Positions 35,216 to 44,181 of a DNA stretch of 64,000 bases are shown in pieces. Positions within the stretch are counted from its first letter, which is position 1. The number at the start of each line of letters is the position of its first letter. The translations under genes were made by a program, and so were the position numbers. Under the pieces are notes generated by a model. It searched no databases. It worked only from the letters and a program-made list of their open reading frames with translations, and was not told where the DNA came from. The stretch is from Craterostigma plantagineum (Eukaryota; Streptophyta; Magnoliopsida; Lamiales; Linderniaceae), in the NCBI GenBank assembly GCA_027422505.1, contig JAPQWV010000333.1:62001-126000 (forward strand), in the 5' to 3' direction.

Positions 35216-35935
35216 TATACTGTTTTGATGTTGAAAGATCATCCACATTATGTTTCTTGAGTGTTGATAGGATAGCTCGAGGTTTCACGTTCTTTTTTGA
35301 CAAATCTTCTACTAATATACCTTCATTTTTAGAATGTCGCCTTGAATATGGATGACCTTCAAGATCCACTGCAAGTTCATGATTGTGTATTCCACATAAT
35401 GGTAAACTTCTGCCAATTACTTGGCGTTGATGTTCCTTTAGTTCAAACGGACAATCAACCTTTCTTGTGCCGACATTTCTTGTGGAGATTTTTTTTCTTG
35501 TGTAGATACCCTTTAGAACACTTTCCACCGGAGTAAGTCCTTGATCTTTTAGTGACAATTACGTAGCCAAGACTTGTTCCCATATTTTATACCCAATAAA
35601 TTATATCGTCTCGAGAATCGAACAACTAAAATTGAATTATTCTTTAGGAACTAAATTAGCACATATATATTATAATGATAATAGCAATAAAAGATATATA
35701 TATATATATAATAACTGATGAAATATATACCTTTTCAGTGAAAACATTGCAAGTCACGTCAACATTTGTATCATCACTTTCTCTATGTTCATCATCTTCG
35801 ATTATTTCGTAAATGTCGTTAACCTACATATGCACAAGAAATATGTGAGACAATAAATAATAAAATAAATAAGAATATATTTACGAGATAAAAAATACTA
35901 TAAATTCAAGTGCTAAGTTATCAATTACTGGTATC

Positions 35936-36600
35936 ATGTTAGCGTTGAATAGGATTTGTGTCTAAGGACAAAGGAGAGAACTCAAATCTGCAACCGAACA
36001 CGTATCGCATCACCTTCTACCTTGAAAGAAATACAGTATACGGCTCGAAGTACCTACACTAGCTCGCACCTATCTCAATCGCGAAGCTCTTACTCCTTAC
36101 AAGGATCCATCAAATTCTTTCACTAGAACTCGTTTATGCGGCTCTTGTATGCATTGCAGTGTGTTTAAAAGTGATGGTCGAGCTCCTATTTATGCTGTTG
36201 GGGCATGCTCCAAACTTGGTTAGAATCCTTCATCGTAAGGTAATTTTCCTATTTGATTGGATCCTCCACTACTTAAGGTATTTTTTCTTGTTGAATTTAA
36301 GTAAACTAGCCTTGTTTAATGATCTTTTACAGCTTTATTTTTTTTAGTTATCCAATTTATATACGTGAGTGGTGATGAGACATATGATTGTATATGCTAT
36401 ATGTTCACTTGGACGTGAGAGGTTGGGAGAGCTGATAAGATCAATAAAGGATTACTGGCAATAATAGTCTCTTTCGTTTTCTTAGGTCGATCTTTACGAG
36501 CATCTATTATTTACTTTACTGGTAATTATCTATCAATTTAAAATTGGTAAGTATTTAATGGTTTAAAATAGTTAACTTTTAATTGGTAAGTATGTAATAA
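35936..36600. other. Non-coding 5' part of the MULE
   Basis: AT-rich stretch between the acidic exon and the right TIR. The 35940-36200 portion (gcatcaccttctacc, cggctcgaagtacc) looks like a fragment of another repeat, but no ends were found. Confidence 0.35.
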
Positions 36601-36661
36601 TTTACTTAAATATTAATTAGGGGGTGTAAATAGAAAAAAAGGGGTGCCAATAGAATTACCC

Positions 36662-37285
36662 TTTTTGATATTTACCCCCACATTAATTTTGGAAGTTACA
36701 ATGTCCAAACCAGTGTTTTAAATAACGTAAATAATAGTGCGTTTCATAGCTCACTATAGCACATTTTACCCCCACAGTTGAACTGAGTCTAAAGCAATAT
36801 CTTGAGTCGAACGATGATCTGTTGCATCCCCAACCCAATCTGGGTTGTTGTAACCACTTAGAAGAAAAGAATCAGATTTGTTATACAACAAACCATATGC
36901 AATACCCGTAAAACTTCAATTCGGGGATTTTGATATAATTAACAATGTAAGTTGTAACTTAAGAAATTTTAATAAAGAAATAGAAACTCTGAAATAGAAA
37001 TGAAGGTACTAATTGAGAAGCCCTCAAAATATTAATAAGATGTGAATTAAAGAATCTAACCTTAGTAGGAAAGTTACCTGAAAAATCCAATTTGTAATCA
37101 ATCAATCAATGAACTATGGTATATTTCGGCCTTCTGGTAACAACATTTAAAATTCGGGTAAAGTGCTTTTGGAAAATTCGAGTAGGAGAATAAAATAAGC
37201 AAGGGATAACTAAAAGGAAATAATATAGTATGGGAGGAAAAATTTTCTTAACGCATGGGTTAGACATTATTAAGCTACTAGTCAC
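36662..37285. other. Intergenic, no gene seen
   Basis: AT-rich single-copy-looking sequence between the MULE and the second hAT element; no domain, RNA or repeat recognised. Confidence 0.4.
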
Positions 37286-37811
37286 TAAGGGATGGCAATG
37301 GGCCGGGTCCGGACCCGGACCCGCTTCGGACTCGTCCCTAATGGGCCGGGTATTTTTAAAATAATCGGGTATGGGGCGGGTAATGTATCTGAATTTTTCT
37401 ACCCGGCCGGGTCCGGGACGGGTCTCGGGTCTTGCCAAACCCGCCCCGAGACCCGGCCCGAAACCCGCCTCGAAAAACAAAGATATTATAACTCATTTTG
37501 TAATTAAGTTATATAATGTTATTGTTAATATTATGAAAAAAAATCAGTTGGTCTAATAGTAGAGGTTTGGTATTGCAAAGCTTAGGTTGTGGGTTCGAGT
37601 CTCAAGCAATGCATTTGCTTTATTTTATCTTTTAAAAAATAAAATAGAAAAAAATAAAAAAATAATATATTCGCTTCTGGCGGGTCAGACCCGGTTCGTT
37701 CGGGTCCAGCCCGAGGCGGGGCGGGGCGGGTCCCGGGTCCGCTTATAACCAATCGGGTCGGGTCTCGGGTCCGGTCAAATCCGACCCATACCCGACCCAT
37801 TGCCATCCATA
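37286..37811. mobile_element. Non-autonomous hAT element 2 (526 bp)
   Basis: Begins TAAGGGATGGCAATGGG and ends CCCATTGCCATCCATA, with target duplication CTAGTCAC at 37278-37285 and 37812-37819 (ten flanking bases match in all). GGGTCCGG and CCGGGTC subterminal repeats fill both ends. A different family from the element at 26681 but of the same style. A 38-codon-plus Pro/Arg-rich frame on either strand is just repeat. Confidence 0.85.
37544..37612 (+). repeat. tRNA-like (SINE head?) segment inside hAT element 2
   Basis: It has the layout of a pol III promoter: TGGTCTAATAGTAGAGG as a weak A box and GGGTTCGAGTCTC (perfect B-box core) at 37591-37603. The two are about 40 bases apart. No CCA or anticodon stem can be defended, so I call it a tRNA-derived repeat, not a tRNA gene. 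Confidence 0.45.
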
Positions 37812-37819
37812 CTAGTCAC

Positions 37820-38114
37820 TTCACACGAAACCCCAAGCTTTTTGTATATCTGATCTATATCATATCATTAAACGAAAAGGTTGATGAATTAAAACTTGAG
37901 AAAAGAGAAAGAAACGAAAAGTGAAGAATAACTTCAACAAGGACGCAGAAAATTCGGCAAGCTATATAAATCGAATTTCGGATGTGAGGTAGGTGAAAAT
38001 CTCATCTACAACACGTAATATTTCGCTGTGATTTATTTGCTAATATTTTTCTATGACTTCATGTGAGTATTTTGGGTTTATTTTGTTGTGCATATGCTCT
38101 GTTTTGTTGATACA
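37820..38114. other. Old gypsy-LTR fragment
   Basis: Contains ggtaggtgaaaatctc and ctacaacacgtaata, matching in pattern the ggtaagtggaaatcgc / ctacaacacataat block of the giant LTRs (42535 and 45985). Non-coding. Confidence 0.45.
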
Positions 38115-38711
38115 TCTTATTATAGTATTATGAAAATGTAGGTGTTCTGAAATTGCGACGCGTGTCCCATATTTTAAAAAAATTAAATAAGAATGAAAAA
38201 TAACTCCCACGTTAAAGAAAAAAATTGCTCATTTCTCCACTACGCTATCAGTTATTTATTTCGCGGTTCGTCTTCAACACTTCCTAAATTAATGCTTTCG
38301 TGCTCAACAGAGATATAAAGTGTTGTATTTATGGACGAAGATGGTTAAAGAAATGAGTTGTATAGCAATGGAGAGGACTGTGAAAGTGTAATAATTTATT
38401 ATCAGACAATTGTGTATTGATATGATTCGTGTTCTTTTGATTCATGTCGATAAAATATTATCAGAATTGCTTTTCCCTTCAACTGCAAGCTACAACCATC
38501 CAAATGCATGAACTACATGTTTTTCTTTCTCAATTGATTATAGACTCTAAGATGTACACTAGAGTTAGAAAATTAATTTATCTAACAGGTGACCATCGAA
38601 GATGATGAAGCAAAATAAACCATTAATAGCTCGAATTTTTTTTTGGATAATTAAAATAAGTAGTTTTGACAAAAAATATTAAGCCGTGCATTGCACGGGG
38701 CAAGAAACTAG
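38115..38711 (+). mobile_element. Small non-autonomous Helitron (597 bp)
   Basis: The 3' end has the perfect hairpin CCGTGCA-T-TGCACGG at 38683-38697, ten bases before CTAG (38708-38711) and followed by T, the standard Helitron terminus. The proposed 5' end is TCTTATTATAG at 38115, preceded by A and followed by GGTGTTCTGAAATTGCGACG, a phrase typical of plant Helitron starts. Insertion between A and T with no target duplication fits. No Rep/helicase coding. Confidence 0.65.
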
Positions 38712-39300
38712 TTATGTATGAAAAACAAGTAAGGATGGAGTTATATTCGGATAGAAAAAAGGTTTTCAGATAGTTAAAGGAGAAATTCGGGCAACTCGAA
38801 TATTGCAGATGAATTAGCTTACATTTTCGTGTAGCACCAACTAGAAATTCGGGTAGCTTAGGATTTGTTATGTGACCTAAATTAATTTCGGTATCGGATG
38901 CAAAATTCGGGTAGAGTAACAACGAAAATCAGATATGTTAGGGTTAGAAAATTTCGGGCATAGCAACTTTAGGTTGATAGAACTTTTGGGCAGCGTAAGC
39001 ATTTGTATGTGATTTAACTTACATTTCGGATAGCTCAAATTAAAATTCGGGTAGTAAGAACTAACGGCGAAATTTAGAACATTCGGGCCTTGATGAAATT
39101 CGCCGAGCTAAAACGATTCTCGGACATTGAAAATAGATTGAAAATTTTTGGGTAGATTCAAGGAATAAAATTTCGGGCACTTCAATTATTTAATTTTTCG
39201 GGCCTTTATACAATTCGCCGAGCCAAATTGATTTTGCGGGTAACTTAAATATTTTCATTTGGCTTAGTTTAATTTTCGGGTAGTTGAATATGTTATGGAC

Positions 39301-40040
39301 TTTTTTTTTTTGAAGGGAGGATTTCATTCAAACATCCAGATGGATACAAAAGTACAATAGAGCAATAACCAAACTGTTATAACAATTGACTATTTCCATT
39401 GAGTAAATGACGAGTGATAGCACAGTATCCGTTCTCAAACCCTAAAAAGGGAAGATGACCCCGAAGGGAGCTCCACCAAGGGAGAAGAAACTCCCACAAA
39501 GGGAGAAGAGAAACTCCACGAGGGGAGAAAAACTCCCACGAATGGGAGAACCTCCAACTAGGAGGAACTCCCCCGAGGAGAAAACACGGCCTGGCGCAAA
39601 TGGCCGGCCAGTGTGGGTGGCAAAAGCCGGCAGCGGCACCCGGTGGAAGTAGTCAGGGAAGGCGACGGTGGATCCCTCCCGACCCCGCTGAACCTCGGCA
39701 GACCACGGCACCCCTCGGCCGACCTCAGCGGCTAACCTCAAGGCTGGCGGAGGTGAGTCCACCTCGGGTGGCGACGGGACGGCAGTTGCGTCGGCAGTTG
39801 AAAGGCCGGGGCAGGTGGACGACGGCGGTGATGGGGAGACGGCGGCAGAGGTGACGGGGCGGCGGCCGGAGATTATTTTAACAAAAACAAACAAAACAAA
39901 TAACAAACAACCCTCGCCTTGGCGGAGGAGACGGCGAAGGCCAGAGGCGACGGCGGCAGGGGGAGGAGGCGACAGCGATAGCGGTGGCAGGCGGAAGGCA
40001 GTGGCGTGAGGCTGTGGTGGTGGGAATCGATTTTTTTTTT
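39301..40040 (-). mobile_element. LINE-like retroposed segment with GC-rich body
   Basis: On the minus strand the segment ends in TTGTATCCATCTGGATG, ATGAAATCCTCCCTTC and an A11 tail (39301-39311), the look of a plant LINE 3' end. The body (39441-40010) is unusually GC-rich for this window. No target duplication could be matched, so the 5' end is uncertain. Confidence 0.45.
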
Positions 40041-40095
40041 TATTATTAAATGAAACGGAAACAGCTAAAAGAAGAAAAGCTCCCCCATCCTCCAA
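39442..40095 (-). CDS. Low-complexity Pro/Ser-rich open frame, doubtful
   Basis: 217 codons on the minus strand. The first part is Pro-rich (PPPQPHA, LSLSPPPPAA), followed by a short hydrophobic stretch (LLFVLFVFVKII) and a Phe/Gly/Ser-rich C-terminus that comes from the roughly 20-bp degenerate repeats at 39470-39560. Not a recognised domain. The openness may only reflect GC content; it might be the start of an ORF1. I do not assert a function. Confidence 0.25.
   Translation of the reverse strand: MEDGGAFLLLAVSVSFNNKKKNRFPPPQPHATAFRLPPLSLSPPPPAAVASGLRRLLRQGEGCLLFVLFVFVKIISGRRPVTSAAVSPSPPSSTCPGLSTADATAVPSPPEVDSPPPALRLAAEVGRGVPWSAEVQRGREGSTVAFPDYFHRVPLPAFATHTGRPFAPGRVFSSGEFLLVGGSPIRGSFSPLVEFLFSLCGSFFSLGGAPFGVIFPF
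39465..39575. repeat. Degenerate short tandem repeat (ACTCCCACRAAGGGAGAA)
   Basis: Five or six imperfect units of about 18-22 bp containing ctccca and gggagaa. Confidence 0.6.
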
Positions 40096-40717
40096 TAATG
40101 GAGGAGGGGGAGGAGGGGAAAATATGGTGGCGGCGGCTGTTGTTGAGTTAGGGTTTTGGTTTTAGAGAGAAAGGGGGTGAAATTATGATTTTCGGCTGAA
40201 TGGAACTTTAGAATTAAGAATTTCAGGTGTGATGGTTTTGAATAGAAGTGTTTAGGGTAAGAAAGAAACGTGACGAAAATTTAATGTTTAGGGTTTGTAA
40301 TTTTCGGGTGGCTAATTTAATTATGAGTAGATGAAACTTTAGAAATTATAATTTTCGGATATGATAATTTCGGGTAGCAATTTTCGGGTAAATGTAAAAC
40401 ACGACAAAAATTTTATTTTAGAGTTTGGAGTCGGACGTCCTTGTATCATAATTTTCGGGCCTTGATTTAAACTCGGCGTATTTGTCTAAATTCGAGAGTG
40501 CAATTTTCGGGTGTCATAATGTAATTCAGACAAAGGAAATATTCGGGCAAGAAATGAATTTCGGGCTGTAAGTAATTTTCGGCGTGCCTAGGTTATTTTA
40601 GGTGTTGACCTTGACTGAATAATTCATGTATAATAAGTAATTTCGGGTAGCTTCAAATTAGGGTTTTCAAATAATTTCGAGACGGTAATATCTAGAGGTG
40701 TTCAAATGGGTTAATTT

Positions 40718-42163
40718 TGTAATACCCGCAATTTTAAAGCGGGATTACGATAGGAAATTTCAGGATAATTAGCACAGAATATTAGGAAATAAAATTCCTA
40801 TGAAATATTTATGAACGAAAATTCGGATGAAAATAAAATAATAAAATATTCCAGAAGATATTTGAACGAGCCTTATTTAATAACTAAGCCAAGTAAATAA
40901 TAAATATTTTGGGCTTAAGTAAAGGTATGGCCAAATGATTAAGTGGCCGAACATTGAAGCCCAAAACTAATAAGATAACTTAGTGAAAAAAGGAAATCCA
41001 CGTATGTACTACATCACTAACTTGTCCCATCATGAATACAATCGAAAATGATGATGCTTATCTAACATGTAATACCAACGATCAATAGTGAGAGAAACCT
41101 CATTGTAACTCATAAAGACTTCGAACTAAAAATGTTGAAACTAAGAACTCAACAACCTAACTAGGAGAATTTAACGAGTTTGGCCAGCTTAGGAACGATT
41201 GTCAAGTCGATAGGAAGGTAAAAACTTTATTTACATCTTTTTATCCTTAATAGAATTACATGTTTTAAAACCTTGTAGGATCCTATGAATTAGGTAAGGT
41301 TTAAATATATATAGATTCTTGAAGTTTGAATTCATGTTTAGCCGTATAAGTTTGGATATCGGTTTTGAGGACTTAATATAAAGATTGTTCATGAGGGTTC
41401 GAAACCTATTATGGGTAGAAACCCTAACTTTAGAAGCTTAGTAATGATCATGTGGGTTATCAGATGAAATAGTAAAATACCTGATAAATAATAGATTTTG
41501 ATCGATGGTTTTTAGTATATAAAATGAAAAAGTTGTTGGTAACTTCACTTAGGATCTCGAATTAAGAGATGCTTCGCTAACTACGCAAATTGATTAACTT
41601 AGCGAATCTGAGCCACTTTGCGAACTTCACGAGTTGGGAGCTTCAATTGGTGAACCAATGAAAATCAGGAGACAACTAGGTTAGTAAAGTACACGTGTTA
41701 GATGATTCACGAAGTGATGTATTTGAAGAACCAATGAGCACTTGACAAATTGATACTAGGTAACAACTTCATGAATTGACTAAGCACTATGGGAGGTATA
41801 CGAGATGTTTGAAGCCCGACATCGTAATTTTAATAAGCAATGTACATCTCGACATTTGGTATAAAAACTTGAGATCTATTTTGATGATTGACATCGGGAT
41901 CTATCTTGATATATCGAGATTTAATTCAACATGCAAGCTCGAGATTCACTTTATAAATCATCTCGAAAAACAAGTCGAAGTACATGTCGAAATCCTTATT
42001 TATACATATAACAATGTCGAGATCTAATAATATCGAGATTTATTCTTTATCGAGATCTTTGTGCGCCATTTAAAATGTCGAACCTTTTTACATACATATC
42101 CAAATTTATTTTGGGAATTAGCTCGAAATTTACTAACAATGCCGAGATCTATTCCATGTCGAG

Positions 42164-42202
<39 letters not shown>

Positions 42203-43831
42203 GTCGAGATCCATCTTTAGAGCATACTACAAAATGTCGAGAACATATCGAGATCTATCTTGCGATACACCTCGAGAATTAAGTCTAATAGGAATTCGAG
42301 ATAGGTGGGAAATAGGCTTCGAGATCTTTATAAATTTCAAGGTGGTACTTTTAATTTAAGTCAAATTCGGAATTTCAGGATTTCGGAATTTATAAGTCGA
42401 AACTAGGGTTTTCAAACTAAGGCCAATTTTCATGAAATTATAATTAGACTAACAAACCCTAATTTTGTATGTTTCTATAATTAGGGGTTCGAAGGTTAGC
42501 GATTTTACTGTACGACATAGCTAAGGATACCAGGTAAGTGGAAATCGCAACTACAACACATAATTTTTATGTGCATGAAATTATGTGTTATGTGTTCTTA
42601 TGATTTTATGCGACTACTTGCTTATGTGACTTACGTGATTTGATGTGATGAAAATTATTATATGAACATGGCACGCATATTCATGGCATGAGCATATGCA
42701 CGCACGACTAGTATGAGAGTCAGGGAAATAGCGTGCATGAGTATAAGATCGCTTGAGAGCGATGTATATTTGCCGATATAGGCATTTGTGTTGACTCAAT
42801 GATGAGTCACGGCTCTTCTATGCTACCACGGCGATTCACGAACCCGAATTACCTGATTCACGAAAGGTAGGGGGAATACCCCGTAGCGGGAGATGCAACC
42901 TGGAGGATGCGACTCGAGGGTATGAGCGGCACCAAGGGAACCTCGAGTGTTGGCGACCTCGTAGTAAGCTACCAGCGAGAAGCGCCCGCGTGTCAGACCG
43001 CATTGGGATGGGAAGGCGCCTTAGAGTTAAACAAAATTTGTGTGCCCGGGTTAGCCTCTCAATGGGACCGCATTGGGATTGAAAGGCACTGTTAGCCTCT
43101 CAATGGGACTGCATTGGGATTGAAAGGTACTAGTAGCCTCTCAGTGTCCATCACATTGGGATTGAAAGGCACTAGTAGCCTCTCAGTGTGGATCGCATTG
43201 GGATTGAAAGGCACTGTTAGCCTCTCAATGGGACTGCATGGGATTGAAAGGCACCATAGGGATAAGCACAGATTGAGTACTCGGGTTTAGCCTCCTAGTG
43301 TGTGCACTGTCACTTATTCAACCCTTAGGGGTTTGAACTCTATATGGTGCATAGTAAGATTGAAAGCTGAAGGAGCCCAAATATGTTATGAAAGGTCAAG
43401 AAGAATGTGAGAAAGGTCAGGAAGAATGTGAGAAGTAGATAGGACTGGCGCGGATGCCTTCGCTATTTAGTTCACGTGCATTGCATGCATGGTTTTCACT
43501 TACTGAGCTTTATAAGCTCATTCCACGTATTGTGTGTTGTAGGTATCGAGCCCGACGCTGATGCGCTTCGAGGCTAAGGCGGGCTGACGGCGGTACTCCA
43601 GTGTCTTTTGAGGGCGAGGCTGTACATGGATGATGACCTGTGGAGCGATGTTGGAATGTTTTGATATGATAGATATTTTGGGGCTCCGACATTTGTATGA
43701 TTACGATGATGTAGGTTACGTTTTGTCGTAATATATCATATCGTAGGAAAAAGTTTTGTTAGACGGGTCTTCCGCGACTTACGTTGCGAAAATCCGCCAC
43801 TAAGTATGATTTGAAAGTGAGGGTCGCTACA
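40718..43831 (+). repeat. Giant 5' LTR
   Basis: 3114 bp. Internal features: a cluster of atgtcgagatctat-like motifs (41800-42310), a TA microsatellite (42167-42200) and a 41-42 bp minisatellite (43054-43254). Short frames inside (41776-42027, 42075-42359) are mirrored in the 3' LTR and carry no known domain. Confidence 0.93.
43054..43254 (+). repeat. 41-42 bp minisatellite in the 5' LTR (5 units)
   Basis: Units start gcctctca and end gggattgaaaggcact; the middle alternates between atgggactgcatt and gtgtggatcgcatt versions. Mirrored at 46499-46700 in the 3' LTR. Confidence 0.85.
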
Positions 43832-43833
43832 GG

Positions 43834-43846
43834 TGGTATCAGAGCT
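43834..43846 (+). promoter_or_regulatory. Primer-binding site of the giant-LTR element
   Basis: TGGTATCAGAGCT two bases after the LTR; matches the initiator Met tRNA complement except at the last base. Confidence 0.88.
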
Positions 43847-44181
43847 TAGGATATAGATTCTGTAGACTGTCCATGTACGGCCGCTCAAAAGCCTAGAGGA
43901 TCAGCCTTGCCTATAAGTTTACGGTACGATGTGATTATTTGCTTGAAATGTTATATTTGCTTATGTGATTATTTGTATACAATAAGAATATATATGATGA
44001 GCTATATTTAACTAGAGTGCGCAGTGGAAGTGTGATGGGAATAGGAATAAGAATGTCTTGTTAGCAGATTTTAAGAATTTAGTCACACATTTAAATGTGT
44101 CACTAAAATAGCAGAATTCGTTACCCGAAGTTACACCAGTCGGCGAATTTCGGGGGCGAAATTCTTTTTAAGGGGGGAGAT
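43847..44181 (+). other. Non-coding interior of the giant-LTR element with terminal polypurine tract
   Basis: No frame over about 40 codons with a recognisable domain. Its last 70 bases (gttacaccagtcggcg ... aaggggggaga) match in style the 3' end of gypsy pol interiors, suggesting that the element arose by internal deletion of a gypsy parent. The polypurine tract is AAGGGGGGAGA at 44170-44180. Confidence 0.75.

Larger units (their letters stand above)
32325..35830 (-). pseudogene. MULE transposase with FAR1, SWIM and OTU domains (broken)
   Basis: Reading from the right: an acidic exon (35749-35823, NDIYEIIEDDEHRE); a FAR1 DNA-binding region (about 35216-35600; VDCPFELKEHQ, HNHELAVDLEGHP) with a frameshift near 35530; YNACQKFREMAKD (34080-34137) across the solo LTR; the MULE transposase core (33685-33978; ATYKTNRYKMPLLEI with Glu where Asp is usual, and VTDKELAL); 33072-33413; a SWIM-type finger (about 33010-33070, CQLRTSHGLPCAHEQI); and an OTU cysteine-protease fold (32325-32573, GNCGFRAI with the catalytic Cys, and HWLIMPNMG with the His). 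Stops and shifts separate the parts. FAR1-MULE-OTU fusions are known among plant MULE relatives. Confidence 0.72.
31617..36661 (-). mobile_element. Decayed Mutator-like element (MULE) with OTU-bearing transposase
   Basis: The left end GGGTCATGCTATT... (31617, with TTTTTACACCCTAA by 31662) and the inverted right end (reverse complement GGGTAATTCTATT..., with TATTTACACCCCCTAA) form imperfect terminal inverted repeats of about 45 bp. Flanking 9-mers TTCTAGATA and TTTTTGATA agree at 7 of 9 positions, a plausible aged target duplication. The interior encodes a minus-strand FAR1/MULE/SWIM/OTU protein in pieces. A solo LTR interrupts it at 34141-35215. Confidence 0.65.
38712..40717. repeat. Old gypsy-LTR-like region with dispersed TTCGGGTAG motifs
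   Basis: Sequence dominated by recurring aattcgggtag, atttcgggc and attcgccgag in irregular spacing. It is interrupted by a LINE-like insertion (39301 to about 40040) and cut at 40717 by the giant-LTR element; the motif resumes at 47272. Non-coding. Confidence 0.55.

Noticed and set aside
37854..38711. Helitron start at 37854 (TCTATATCATATC)
   Set aside because: That stretch includes an LTR-derived block; the start at 38115 has a better context (GGTGTTCTGAAATTGCGAC) and is preceded by A.
42075..42359. LTR frames with poly-(YI)
   Set aside because: They cross a TA microsatellite and the motif field; lengths differ between the two LTRs.
43000..43260. CRISPR-like array from regularly spaced repeats
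   Set aside because: Units are contiguous 41-42 bp minisatellite copies without unique spacers and lie within an LTR of a plant element.
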